Assembly: GCA_944381625.1 (NCBI GenBank)
Contig: CALWLW010000005.1
Span: 92,539 to 156,538 of the forward strand
Origin: an uncultured Lachnoclostridium sp.
GTDB lineage: Bacteria > Bacillota > Clostridia > Lachnospirales > Lachnospiraceae
Direction of reading: 5' to 3'
Length of the DNA: 64,000 bases
Part shown: positions 1 through 7,491 of the stretch, piece by piece
Position numbering within the stretch: the stretch's first letter is position 1
Layout of the letters: each line of letters starts with the position of its first letter
Notes under the pieces: model-generated
The model's input: the letters and a program-made list of their open reading frames with translations, nothing else
Told to the model about the DNA's origin: nothing
Database searches by the model: none
Translations under genes and position numbers: made by a program

Positions 1-504
1 AACCGGTATTTCGTAGAGCAGTGCAAGAAACACGGCGTGCCCATTGTATTTGGGATGAAGGACGATTTCGACGCGTTCCCGGTGGAGTTTTTGAAAGAAT
101 TGCTGCAGGAGAGCAGCATCATCTTTACCAATGAGGTGGAACGGGAGATTATCGAGCGGCTGTACGGCTGCGATACGATCCGGGAACTGTTTGAGATAGG
201 GAAGGTGAATGTGCTGGTGACAACCCTGGGAAAAGGGGGAAGTATCTGCTATGAGCGGACGTCGGAGGGCATCCGCGAGCACCGGATCGGGATCTGCAAG
301 GTGGAGCATGTGGTGGACGCCACCGGCTCCGGCGACGCTTATATATCCGGCTTTCTGTACGGCTATCTGAACGGACGTCCGGTGGAGGAGTGCTGCAGGC
401 TGGGTACTGCGCTGGCTTCCTACGTGATCCAGGCGGTGGGATGCTGTACCAACATTCCCTCTGTTGAAGACCTGGAAAAGACGGCGGCCGCACTGAAAAA
501 ATAA
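1..504 (+). CDS. PfkB-family carbohydrate kinase, 3' part (start lies before the window)
   Basis: C-terminal part of a ribokinase-like kinase. The frame is open from base 1 and ends at TAA 502-504; the GTG at 37 is internal, so the gene enters from the left. The second PfkB signature is clear (DATGSGDAYISGF), carrying the anion hole and the catalytic aspartate of GSGD, preceded by a TLGKGGS strand-turn typical of the ATP site. Members phosphorylate sugars or nucleosides with ATP in the cytoplasm. The next gene, a nucleoside phosphorylase, starts 16 bases on, so the substrate is probably a pentose, pentose phosphate or nucleoside (inference). The N-terminal substrate lid is outside the window, which prevents a closer call. 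Confidence 0.9.
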   Translation, partial: NRYFVEQCKKHGVPIVFGMKDDFDAFPVEFLKELLQESSIIFTNEVEREIIERLYGCDTIRELFEIGKVNVLVTTLGKGGSICYERTSEGIREHRIGICKVEHVVDATGSGDAYISGFLYGYLNGRPVEECCRLGTALASYVIQAVGCCTNIPSVEDLEKTAAALKK

Positions 505-520
505 CTGGAGGTAATAGCAT

Positions 521-1288
521 ATGAAAACATTATATATGGGAGCTTCACCGGAGACGGTGGCGGATTATGTGATCTTTTCAGGGGATCCCTGGAGAGTGGA
601 GGTGGTCAAACAGTATTTGGACAATCCTCAGAAGGTGGCTTTCCTCAGGGAATTTAATACCTATACCGGAACCTATAAAGGGGTGCCCGTCACCGTGACG
701 TCCACGGGTATCGGCGCGCCCAGCGCCGCTATCGCCATGGAAGAGATGTACGAAGCCGGGATGAAGGCTGCTGTCCGTATGGGGACGGTCATGGCCCTGC
801 AGGACGGTATGCTGGGAAAATTTATTATCCCCATTGCGGCCATGCGCAGGGAGAGCACCAGCGCCACCTACGTGGAAGCATCCTATCCGGCAGTGGCGGA
901 CATTGAACTGGTAAATACCATGAACGAAACAGTCCTCCAGATGGGGGCGGAATACGTCAACGGCATCAACTGCACCATGGACGGATTTTACAGCCAGATG
1001 CATGATTCCAGATTCTCCCTGGAGTGGGGCAGGGATATGTCAGCTGTCTTCCAGGAGTTGAAAAAACTGCATGTGACCGGCATCGATATGGAGTCGGCGT
1101 GCATGCTGACCGTGGGACGGCTCATGGGTGTAAAGACCTGTGTGGTGACCATGACCACGGTGCTGGAGAATCTGAAAGAAGTGCTGGCGGGCCAGGACAG
1201 AAAAGACGCGGAGGACCTGCTGTGCCGCACCGCGCTGGAGGGTATCTATAATTATCACAAAAAGATTTCGGAAAAGGAGAACAAATGA
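521..1288 (+). CDS. Nucleoside phosphorylase (NP-I, uridine phosphorylase-like)
   Basis: A 255-residue protein of the PNP/UDP phosphorylase family, which splits nucleosides with phosphate to base and pentose 1-phosphate. Visible marks are the phosphate-binding FSGDPWRVE near the N terminus, GIGAPSAAIAMEEM, the RMGT strand and GIDMESACML, whose Met-Glu pair contacts the ribose. The loop after RMGT reads VMAL where most members have CGGL, so base specificity may be unusual. SD GGAGG lies at 507-511. Its TGA overlaps the ATG of the BtpA-like gene (ATGA), which implies translational coupling. It sits between a sugar kinase and three further catabolic enzymes. Family is certain, substrate is not. 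Confidence 0.9.
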   Translation: MKTLYMGASPETVADYVIFSGDPWRVEVVKQYLDNPQKVAFLREFNTYTGTYKGVPVTVTSTGIGAPSAAIAMEEMYEAGMKAAVRMGTVMALQDGMLGKFIIPIAAMRRESTSATYVEASYPAVADIELVNTMNETVLQMGAEYVNGINCTMDGFYSQMHDSRFSLEWGRDMSAVFQELKKLHVTGIDMESACMLTVGRLMGVKTCVVTMTTVLENLKEVLAGQDRKDAEDLLCRTALEGIYNYHKKISEKENK

Positions 1289-2070
1289 GCAGACAGATTT
1301 TGACAAAAGGTTCTCAGACGATTATCGGAATGGTGCATTGCCTTCCGCTTCCGGGAACCAGTGGATTTGACGGCGATTATCAGAAAATTCTGGACCGCGC
1401 GGTGCAGGACGCGGTGACGCTGGAGCGGGCTGGCGTGGACGCGGTGATTGTGGAAAATATGGGCGATACGCCGTTTGCGGCGCTCCTGGATAAAGCACAA
1501 CTGGCGGCTCTCACAGCGGCGGCTGTGAGAGTAAGGGAAGCGGTGAAGATTCCTGTGGGCATCGACGCGGCGTTCAACGACTGCGAAGCGTCCCTGTCGA
1601 TCGCCGGGATCAGCGGGGCGGACTTTATCCGTGTGCCGGTGTTTGTGGATACGGTGCTGTTCACAGACGGCATCATCTATCCCTGTGCCCGCAAGTGCAT
1701 GAACTTCCGCAAAGAGATGGGGCTGGAGCATGTGAAAATCCTGGCCGACGTGCAGGTAAAGCATGCCACGATGCTGAATTCCCAGATCACAGTGGAGATG
1801 AGCGCCAAAGACGCCGCGTCCAACGGAGCGGACGCGATCATTGTCACAGGGGCTGTGATCGGCATGGAGACGCCCATCGACATGCTGAAACGGGTACAGA
1901 ATGTGGTAAAGATCCCGGTGCTTGCAGGGAGCGGCGTAAACCATAACAATATTCATGAGCAGCTTCAGATTGCCGATGGGTGCATCATCGGTTCCAGCCT
2001 GAAAAAGGATGGAATCCTGACGAATCCCATCGACTACGACCTGGTAAGAGAAGTCGTGGAAGCGTTATAG
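1285..2070 (+). CDS. BtpA/SgcQ-family TIM-barrel protein
   Basis: A 261-residue BtpA/SgcQ-family protein. The N-terminal motif IGMVHCLPLPG, the following DAVIVENMGDTPF and the C-terminal phosphate-site-like VLAGSGVN are characteristic. BtpA was named for a role in photosystem I assembly in cyanobacteria. Most bacterial members, such as SgcQ, lie in sugar or nucleoside gene clusters and have no firmly established reaction. The gene overlaps the phosphorylase by four bases, so the two products are probably made in fixed ratio. A (beta/alpha)8 enzyme acting on a phosphorylated pentose or base is plausible here but is inference. Confidence 0.85.
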   Translation: MSRQILTKGSQTIIGMVHCLPLPGTSGFDGDYQKILDRAVQDAVTLERAGVDAVIVENMGDTPFAALLDKAQLAALTAAAVRVREAVKIPVGIDAAFNDCEASLSIAGISGADFIRVPVFVDTVLFTDGIIYPCARKCMNFRKEMGLEHVKILADVQVKHATMLNSQITVEMSAKDAASNGADAIIVTGAVIGMETPIDMLKRVQNVVKIPVLAGSGVNHNNIHEQLQIADGCIIGSSLKKDGILTNPIDYDLVREVVEAL

Positions 2071-2098
2071 GAGAATAGAAACGGAGGTTTGAGAGATT

Positions 2099-3241
2099 AT
2101 GATGAGACCAATGAAGCTGGCGGGAAGCGAGCTGATGTTCGGAGAGGGCTGCCTGGAATACATAAAAACAATGCCGTATAAGAGAGTATCCATTGTGATC
2201 GGCGGCTCCAGCATGGTAAAAAGCGGAATGCTGGAAAAGGTAGAGAATTATTTCCATGAGGCGGGAGCAGAGACCATGGTGATCTCCGGTGTGGAGCCGG
2301 ATCCCCATTTTGCCACCGTTATGCGCGGAGCAGGTGAGATGAAGGCGTTCCAGCCGGATCTGATCGTGGCGCTGGGCGGCGGATCCGCCATGGACGCAGC
2401 GAAGACCATGTGGATCTACTATGAGCATCCGGAACTGACGAAGCTGTCCGATGTATTTCCGCCCAACGCGTTTCCCAGGCTGAGGGGAAAGGCCAGATTC
2501 TGCTGTATCCCGTCCACCAGCGGTACGGCCAGCGAGGTATCCAGATCTGTAGTGATCACGGATGAGAACGGCGTGAAACAGGGTCTTGGAAATATGGAGA
2601 TGATGCCGGATATCGCTATCTGTGATCCGGAAGTGACCGCATCCATGCCGCCGCACATCACGGCAGAGACGGGAATGGACGCCCTGACCCACGCACTGGA
2701 AGCTCTGGCGTCCAACCGTGCCAACTATGTGAGCAATATCCTGGCAAAGAGCGCGGCGAAGGATATCATCGAGACGCTCCCGAAAGCCTATGAAGACGGA
2801 CAGGATATGAAAGCCCGAGAGATCATGGTCAACGCTTCCATGGTGGCGGGTATGGCGTTCACCAACGTGTCCCTGGGGATTGTCCATTCCATGGCCCATA
2901 CGGTGGGAAGTTATTTCCATGTGGCCCACGGCCTGGCGGACGCGATCCTGCTTCCGTACGTGATGGAGTTTAACAGTACGGAGCCTTACGCAAAGAAAGT
3001 CTACGAGGATTTTGCAGAATATATCGGAGAAAAAGATCTGATCCAGACCGTGAAAGAACTGAATCAGAAAATGGGCATCCCGACGGCGCTGAAAGACGTG
3101 ATCCCGGAGGAAGAGGAATACATGGACATGCTGGATGAGATGGCAAAGGTAGCCAAAGCGGACGGCTGTACCAAGACGAACCCGATCATTCCGGAACCGG
3201 AGCAGTTTAAAGAACTCTTTGTAAAAGCATACAGAGGATAG
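2099..3241 (+). CDS. Iron-containing alcohol dehydrogenase (group III)
   Basis: A 380-residue Fe-ADH. The NAD(P)-binding loop ALGGGSAMDAAKTM and the metal-site segments (DALTHALEAL with Asp/His, then GIVHSMAHTVG and FHVAHG with His ligands) are all present, so it should be active. The family interconverts alcohols or polyols and aldehydes with NAD(P)H. Two ATGs lie in tandem at 2099 and 2102; SD GGAGG lies at 2082-2086. It is the fourth gene of an operon, 28 bases after the BtpA-like gene and 10 bases before the TrpA-like gene. A short-chain hydroxy-aldehyde or sugar-derived aldehyde released by a neighbouring aldolase is the likely substrate (inference). Confidence 0.92.
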   Translation: MMRPMKLAGSELMFGEGCLEYIKTMPYKRVSIVIGGSSMVKSGMLEKVENYFHEAGAETMVISGVEPDPHFATVMRGAGEMKAFQPDLIVALGGGSAMDAAKTMWIYYEHPELTKLSDVFPPNAFPRLRGKARFCCIPSTSGTASEVSRSVVITDENGVKQGLGNMEMMPDIAICDPEVTASMPPHITAETGMDALTHALEALASNRANYVSNILAKSAAKDIIETLPKAYEDGQDMKAREIMVNASMVAGMAFTNVSLGIVHSMAHTVGSYFHVAHGLADAILLPYVMEFNSTEPYAKKVYEDFAEYIGEKDLIQTVKELNQKMGIPTALKDVIPEEEEYMDMLDEMAKVAKADGCTKTNPIIPEPEQFKELFVKAYRG

Positions 3242-3251
3242 GAGCGGCAAT

Positions 3252-3974
3252 ATGGATATTATTTTATATTTATCAAACGGATACCCCACGATTGAGGCCA
3301 GCATCCAGATGGCGAAGGAATATGCAGACGCGGGCTGCGGCATGATCGAGATCGATTTCCCTTCCCACGATCCGTTTCTGGAGAGCGAGCTGATTAAAGA
3401 CCGTATGAAAAAAGCGCTGGAAGCCTGCGACGATTACGACGCCTATATGGAGGAGATCGTGCGGGTGAAAAAAGAACTTCCCCAGGTGAAGCTGCTGGTG
3501 CTTTCCTATGAAAATACGGTGCGGGAAATCGGAATCGACAAATATATCCGGTTCTGCCTGGATAATGATTTAAAAGACGTACTTCTTGTGGGTGTGACGG
3601 ACAATGAAGTCAAAGACAGGTTCCTGGAAGCGGGCCTGCGCGTTTCCTGCTATGTGCAGTTCCAGATGCTGGAGGAGGAGATCCAGTCTGCGAAGGATTC
3701 CAACGGCTTCGTGTATTTACAGGCAAAGGTGACGCCGGGGCAGGGCTATGTGAATCCCCAGTATCCCACGCTCAAGGACTGCATCCGCTGCCTGAGAGAG
3801 CATGGAATCGACCGCCCCATCTACTGCGGCGTGGGCGTGCATGCTCCGGAGGATGTGAAGATGGTGAAAGAAGCGGGCGGAGACGCGGCGTTTGTGGGAA
3901 GCACGATCCTGAAACTGCAGGGAGATCTTCCGGCCATGAAAGAAAAAATCAGGGAATTTGCCGCACAGTGCTGA
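3252..3974 (+). CDS. TrpA-like aldolase (tryptophan synthase alpha-chain homologue)
   Basis: A 240-residue TIM barrel homologous to tryptophan synthase alpha, which cleaves indole-3-glycerol phosphate by a retro-aldol step. Glu33 of MIEID aligns with the catalytic Glu49 of E. coli TrpA. The canonical Asp60 in DPLAD is replaced by Glu44 in DPFLE, and the indole-pocket sequence is not kept. There is no trpB or other trp gene nearby, so it is unlikely to make tryptophan. Its place as last gene of a kinase-phosphorylase-dehydrogenase operon suggests retro-aldol cleavage of another phosphorylated carbohydrate (inference). A strong hairpin terminator follows. Confidence 0.82.
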   Translation: MDIILYLSNGYPTIEASIQMAKEYADAGCGMIEIDFPSHDPFLESELIKDRMKKALEACDDYDAYMEEIVRVKKELPQVKLLVLSYENTVREIGIDKYIRFCLDNDLKDVLLVGVTDNEVKDRFLEAGLRVSCYVQFQMLEEEIQSAKDSNGFVYLQAKVTPGQGYVNPQYPTLKDCIRCLREHGIDRPIYCGVGVHAPEDVKMVKEAGGDAAFVGSTILKLQGDLPAMKEKIREFAAQC

Positions 3975-4008
3975 CGGGGGGCAGGAAATAGATAGGCAGT
4001 TCCATACA

Positions 4009-4050
4009 GGGGCAGGTGTGATTGTATGCGAGATTACACCTGCCCCTTCT
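4009..4050 (+). terminator. Rho-independent terminator of the kinase-aldolase operon
   Basis: An 11-bp perfect inverted repeat (GGGGCAGGTGT 4009-4019, ACACCTGCCCC 4036-4046) is followed by TTCTTT. It lies between the plus-strand operon and the convergent toxin gene and may serve both. Confidence 0.85.
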
Positions 4051-4311
4051 TTAATCATGATAGTGTCCCAAACAGGAAATAATATAAATTATTCCAGCCT
4101 GTTCATAGTAAACAATGCGGTTTACTTCATCAATACGGCGGCTCCACCAGCCGCTCAGACTGCCCCGGAGCGGTTCTGGCTTGCCGATTCCCTCATAAGG
4201 GCTTCTCTGAATATCTTTTATCAGCATGTTGATCCTTTTCAGGGTCTTTTTATCCTGCGTCTGCCAGTACAGATAATCGTTCCACGCCCGATCCTCCCAT
4301 AATAGCTTCAT
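4051..4311 (-). CDS. yoeB: YoeB-type mRNA interferase toxin
   Basis: An 86-residue ribosome-dependent endoribonuclease toxin of the Txe/YoeB family. The catalytic residues fall at the same positions as in E. coli YoeB: Glu46 (KPEPL), Arg65 (EVNRIVYY) and His83 (LGHYHD at the C terminus). Length is standard. The start ATG (4311-4309) overlaps the antitoxin stop as ATGA, so translation is coupled to the antitoxin. YoeB toxins cut mRNA in the ribosomal A site and are held inactive by their partner. All key residues are intact, so the toxin is probably functional. Confidence 0.93.
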   Translation of the reverse strand: MKLLWEDRAWNDYLYWQTQDKKTLKRINMLIKDIQRSPYEGIGKPEPLRGSLSGWWSRRIDEVNRIVYYEQAGIIYIISCLGHYHD

Positions 4312-4577
4312 TCCTCTACCTCAATTAAGTCATGCTCGGCAAAGTGGGCTTTGTCATCTTTCACATCCTGCATGATGTGTTCCAAATGCCGAAGATTACT
4401 TTCTGAATAGAAAGGATCAGCCGAAACCTCAAAAGGTATGCGGTACTCCCTGCCGACCTTTTTTGCGAATATTGTGAAGGCTGCGCTCATGGAAAGTCCC
4501 ATCTCAGCACAGGCCCGTTCCATTCTTTTTTTCACATCTGCGTCCATTTTAAAATTGACATTGACTGTGTGTGCCAT
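4308..4577 (-). CDS. RelB/DinJ-family antitoxin
   Basis: An 89-residue antitoxin of the RelB/DinJ ribbon-helix-helix type: N-terminal VNVNFKMDADVKKRMERAC, then GLSMSAAFTIFAKK, and an acidic C-terminal tail expected to wrap the toxin. I chose ATG 4577 because GGGGTG of the SD (4584-4589) sits just upstream and the family begins with this strand; a longer frame reaching 4889 crosses the promoter and is not credible. It is cotranscribed with and overlaps yoeB by four bases. A palindrome over the promoter fits conditional cooperative autorepression by the complex. Confidence 0.9.
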   Translation of the reverse strand: MAHTVNVNFKMDADVKKRMERACAEMGLSMSAAFTIFAKKVGREYRIPFEVSADPFYSESNLRHLEHIMQDVKDDKAHFAEHDLIEVEE

Positions 4578-4601
4578 GTACAACACCCCTTTCTTATCCC
4601 T

Positions 4602-4644
4602 AGTATATGCAAAGATAAAGAAAAAAACAAGTATTTTTCTTTGC
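4602..4644 (-). promoter_or_regulatory. Promoter and probable operator of the toxin-antitoxin operon
   Basis: On the minus strand, -35 TTGTTT (4630-4625) and -10 TATACT (4607-4602) are 17 bases apart. An inverted repeat with arms GCAAAG (4609-4614) and CTTTGC (4639-4644), plus inner A/T-rich arms, covers the spacer and -35, where an RHH antitoxin would bind. Confidence 0.7.
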
Positions 4645-4654
4645 TTTGAGATAA

Positions 4655-4724
4655 AAAGACAGCCGTGAGAGTTACAGTTCACACTGTAACCCGTGAGATG
4701 AAGATTCATCTTGCGGCTGTCTTT
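4655..4724. repeat. Three-way inverted-repeat element
   Basis: Outer 11-bp arms AAAGACAGCCG (4655-4665) and CGGCTGTCTTT (4714-4724) enclose two perfect inner hairpins: GTTACAG/CTGTAAC (4671-4690) and GATGA/TCATC (4697-4710). The whole folds as a three-way junction on either strand. It ends in TTT on the plus strand and AAA/TTT on the minus strand, so it could terminate transcription or be a small mobile or structural RNA element. No coding sequence overlaps it. Confidence 0.65.
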
Positions 4725-4805
4725 GACGGTTGTCCCTCTTCCGTATCTGCCGTGTTCCAACATTCCAATTACTAAATTTTTATATTCAAGCAGTCCGGAA
4801 AGTGG

Positions 4806-4834
4806 TGGAAAAGACTCTGGGCATGTGCTATACT
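4806..4834 (+). promoter_or_regulatory. Promoter for the 28-residue membrane peptide
   Basis: Extended -10 TGCTATACT (4826-4834) with a weak -35 TGGAAA (4806-4811) 17 bases upstream. It is 47 bases before the small ORF at 4881. Confidence 0.55.
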
Positions 4835-4880
4835 TTTCACGTTGCCGCCTCCTATACTGGCACAGAAGGGAGGTGCTTAC

Positions 4881-4967
4881 ATGGATCATTTATTGTCTTT
4901 CATGATCGCCGTTATGGCTGGTGTGGTTTGCCACCTCATCAACAAATGGTTGGACGGCGATGAATAA
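4881..4967 (+). CDS. Small hydrophobic peptide (28 aa), possible type I toxin-like
   Basis: An ATG with a strong SD (GGGAGGTG 4868-4875) opens a 28-codon frame: MDHLLSF, a hydrophobic helix of about 14 residues (MIAVMAGVVCHLI), then NKWLDGDE. It is too short for most gene finders. It has its own promoter-like sequence and a strong terminator, the layout of single-gene toxin-like membrane peptides. A damaged second copy of its start lies 185 bases downstream, which shows that the unit duplicates. I recall similar short peptides from Clostridia but cannot name a family. Function is unknown; membrane insertion is inferred. Confidence 0.6.
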   Translation: MDHLLSFMIAVMAGVVCHLINKWLDGDE

Positions 4968-5020
4968 TCGGCAACCAGCCTATGGGTTTAAGCCTTCCCA
5001 TTGCCTAAAATTAGGAATAG

Positions 5021-5054
5021 AAAACCCCGGAGGTGACATCTCCGGGGTTTTCAT
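5021..5054 (+). terminator. Terminator after the small peptide
   Basis: AAAACCCCGGAG (5021-5032) and CTCCGGGGTTTT (5040-5051) form a perfect 12-bp stem with a 7-base loop and a T-rich tail. It is symmetrical and so may stop transcription from either side. Confidence 0.85.
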
Positions 5055-5065
5055 TTGTTGCTTAC

Positions 5066-5095
5066 ATGGAGCAACTATTGTCTTTCATTGCCTAA
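5066..5095 (+). pseudogene. Decayed second copy of the small membrane peptide
   Basis: The segment from GCTTACATGGA onward repeats the start of the 4881 gene, including bases just before the ATG and the TATTGTCTTTCAT stretch. The frame reads MEQLLSFIA and then stops, so only the first nine residues survive. The SD is also gone. It is best explained as a relic of a tandem duplication. Confidence 0.5.
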
Positions 5096-5387
5096 TGGCA
5101 TTATATCATATGCAATTTGGGAATGCAATATTCGTAAAAGTATATTTTGCGCCTGACGGCGACATTTAGAATTGTTCTGCTGCCTGCATCCTGACGCCAG
5201 ATGTGTTCTATTGATAATAGAAACGGGAAAGCCAGAGACAACGGCCTACCCGGACAATAAGTTTATAGCTATATTACACAGCCTGTATTCCCATTTGGCG
5301 AATATCGTGACACCGGGCAAATTTTACTTGTCCGGCGCCAGAGGAAAGTGTATGCTGGAAGTGAAAGTAGGGAGGCGGGCTTATACC

Positions 5388-5915
5388 ATGAGAATAGATG
5401 GTCGAACAGGTTTGATATTTTTATTTTGTCTTTTTGTTACAGGATGTACGGACGATGCGGCAGGAACTTTATATGGTGGATGTGTTAAAGAAGATACAAC
5501 AGAAATAAATGCTTCTTTAGGCGCTAATCAAGAGGATCTGAGCTGCTGGGAGGGGACATACACTTTTTTTGAAAGTGATCAAGTGGATGATGGACCTTAT
5601 CTGTCTATGGACTATAATTTGTGTGTATATTCTGAGGATGGAAAATATTATGCAGATTTTACAATGGATGGGCATTTGACGGCGAAGCATCTTCGAGCAC
5701 AAGTTTATGGTGATGAAGAATGGGTCAGTTTCGTTTTCCTGAAAGAATTAGAAGGAAATGCATTTTCCTGGGATGAAAGCAAAGGAAATGCGGTGCTGTT
5801 TAGCCTGAGAAGAGAAAATGATGTAATTTATACATATTGGGGAGATATAGTCGCACAGGTGTATAAGGACAATCAAATCTCCGGCAGGGTATATTGGGAA
5901 AAAGTGGAAGATTAA
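5388..5915 (+). CDS. Predicted lipoprotein (DUF5991-like domain)
   Basis: A 175-residue protein with a type II signal peptide (residues 1-19, hydrophobic IFLFCLFVTGC) and lipobox Cys20, so it should be anchored outside the membrane. The mature part has WEGTYTF, MDYNLCVYSEDGKYYADFTMDGH and YWGDIVAQVY, a beta-rich pattern I associate with DUF5991-like proteins, though not with certainty. I chose ATG 5388 because it places a normal signal peptide directly at the N terminus, with AGGGAGG 12 bases upstream; ATG 5352 is an alternative. Codon use is clearly more AT-rich than the flanking core genes. Function unknown. Confidence 0.65.
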   Translation: MRIDGRTGLIFLFCLFVTGCTDDAAGTLYGGCVKEDTTEINASLGANQEDLSCWEGTYTFFESDQVDDGPYLSMDYNLCVYSEDGKYYADFTMDGHLTAKHLRAQVYGDEEWVSFVFLKELEGNAFSWDESKGNAVLFSLRRENDVIYTYWGDIVAQVYKDNQISGRVYWEKVED

Positions 5916-6109
5916 AAATATTCAGACAGAATCAGTAATGCACGCCGGAGAGCCCGCACATTTATGGGAGAAGGGCTTGGCAACTTCAGAGATGATCTTG
6001 TCCGGCAAAATCGGAAAATGTAGGAAAGTGATCTGTAGAACCAACCCAAGAAGGATTGGATATCACAAATGTCAGAGTGGTTTGAGCGTCGGGGGATTTC
6101 TCAATAATT

Positions 6110-6658
6110 ATGGTGAAAAATGAAACACTAGGTTTATATTGCAAGATGAAAATATGGGTCAATGAAGTCCCAGATGAATGTAAAAATGTTGAAAAAGGTG
6201 ATATATACGTTTACAAGGCTAATAAAGATATCACCTGGTTTTCCGGAACACTTTGCCTGGAACTTAGAATTGCCCCACGTGCCGCTAGTAATTATGCAAT
6301 GCTAGGCTTCAGATTTGCTCAGGATGATTCTGGATTTTTAAAAATTGTCTATATGTTGAATAAAAAAGATAAAATTGTCACATCTGATATAGCTGCGCCG
6401 AGAGATACAGTTAGTAATGATATAGTAAAAAAATATTATGAAATACTAATTAAAATGTTTGATGAATTAAGCATGAAAAATACTTTTCCGAGCGGCACAT
6501 TGGAAATTTTGGGTGGACGGTGTGGCTCAATAGGTTCAAGCAATATTGCTGTTATTACTGTGGCAAAGATTTTGATTGCTTTGTTTGAATTAGGTGAAAA
6601 ATTTGAAAAATCAGATATCAACGAGATAATTTTGGAGGGATGTAAAGGCAACCTTTAA
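6110..6658 (+). CDS. Hypothetical protein (182 aa)
   Basis: I do not recognise this gene. It encodes a soluble 182-residue protein without signal peptide or clear transmembrane segment. Toward the C terminus, a glycine-rich stretch (TLEILGGRCGSIGSSN) precedes a hydrophobic helix (IAVITVAKILIALFEL). The start is uncertain: ATG 6110 has only a distant GGGGGA upstream, and ATG 6146 (MKIWVNEV) is an alternative. Strongly AT-rich codon use and the company of other orphan genes point to horizontally acquired cargo (inference). Confidence 0.5.
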   Translation: MVKNETLGLYCKMKIWVNEVPDECKNVEKGDIYVYKANKDITWFSGTLCLELRIAPRAASNYAMLGFRFAQDDSGFLKIVYMLNKKDKIVTSDIAAPRDTVSNDIVKKYYEILIKMFDELSMKNTFPSGTLEILGGRCGSIGSSNIAVITVAKILIALFELGEKFEKSDINEIILEGCKGNL

Positions 6659-6784
6659 ATAGTAATGTTCGCTCGTTTTTGACGGACAGGGTGCCGGGGG
6701 AAGATGGTGGTGAAGCATTCTTATTACCTACATAATTTGAGGCGAGCAATTGATTGTTATTTGGCTTAGCGGGAGGATAGGTAC

Positions 6785-7099
6785 TTGTGGTATGATATAA
6801 AACATGAAGGAGTAGCTAAAATTGAAAAATTAGTGGCAGAATATAATATTTGGGAATTGAATATAATTCCCTGCGGTAAATTTAAAGTAAAAATATATGA
6901 AAGTATGGATCATACATATAGCGGATATACCAATATTCTTGTTGCTGATAAAATGGGAGATTTTTATTGCGCTGTAGGATGCGGAAAAACGGAAGAATCC
7001 GCTTTAAAAGATACTATTTCTGAATTTTTCAAAATGGTGTCGAGAAAAACTGTATGGGAAGAACAAGATTTTCAATATGCAGATTCCTATGATTTTTAG
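6785..7099 (+). CDS. Hypothetical small protein (104 aa)
   Basis: I do not recognise this 104-residue acidic protein. It starts with TTG 6785 behind a good SD (GGGAGG 6771-6776, 8-base spacing). It contains a possible beta-hairpin region (NIIPCGKFKVKIYES) and the segment AVGCGKTEESALKDTISEFFKMV near the C terminus, which resembles the end of small immunity-type proteins seen beside polymorphic toxins. That resemblance is an impression only. AT-rich; part of a run of orphan genes on the same strand. Confidence 0.5.
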   Translation: MWYDIKHEGVAKIEKLVAEYNIWELNIIPCGKFKVKIYESMDHTYSGYTNILVADKMGDFYCAVGCGKTEESALKDTISEFFKMVSRKTVWEEQDFQYADSYDF

Positions 7100-7105
7100 T
7101 ATGTT

Positions 7106-7158
7106 CTTATACGTTTTAGCCGGGCTAGGTCTTAGAAGCAGCGCTAAAAGCGTATGAG
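7106..7158 (+). repeat. Imperfect hairpin between hypothetical genes
   Basis: CTTATACGTTTTAGC (7106-7120) pairs with GCTAAAAGCGTATGAG (7143-7158) with one bulge and one G-U pair. It lies just before the SD of the next gene. There is no T run, so it is not a classic terminator. It could affect translation or mRNA stability. Confidence 0.4.
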
Positions 7159-7177
7159 AGCAGGGAGGCATTGAGGA

Positions 7178-7468
7178 ATGGACGAATTAAGGCAACTGTT
7201 TAAAGAATTGCTTACTATATTAGAACAAAATGGGGATAGTTCTTATGATCCACAAATGAAGATTTTAAAGAGAATAGTAAAAATTATTGATGGAGACGGG
7301 AATGATTTAGACAAGTTTGCCCAAGTTGCTTGTGAATATAAAAGTCTTTTCTTTCCCAAAAGCGGGTTATCAGAATTTAATATTTGGAAAAGTGAGTTTG
7401 GTGAAAGAAGAAAGATAAATGATAATTTAGATGTAATTAGGGAAAGATTGTGGAAAATTTTGGGATAA
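7178..7468 (+). CDS. Hypothetical small protein (96 aa), DUF6966-like
   Basis: A 96-residue helical, charged protein beginning at ATG 7178 with GGGAGG 9 bases upstream. The pattern of an N-terminal helix (LRQLFKELLTILEQNG), a middle GLSEFNIWKSEFGERRKINDN and a C-terminal LDVIRERLWKIL resembles small DUF6966-like proteins found near toxin and immunity genes. The match is from memory of general layout and is not secure. AT-rich like its neighbours. Confidence 0.5.
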   Translation: MDELRQLFKELLTILEQNGDSSYDPQMKILKRIVKIIDGDGNDLDKFAQVACEYKSLFFPKSGLSEFNIWKSEFGERRKINDNLDVIRERLWKILG

Positions 7469-7491
7469 TCTGTTTGGAGGATACGATATAA

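Noticed and set aside
1985..3343. Long minus-strand open frame
   Set aside because: Lies opposite the Fe-ADH gene; Arg/His-rich shadow composition, no ribosome site and no domain motifs.
5938..6123. 61-codon frame before the 6110 gene
   Set aside because: No ribosome site, overlaps the next gene, atypical composition; probably a remnant or chance frame.
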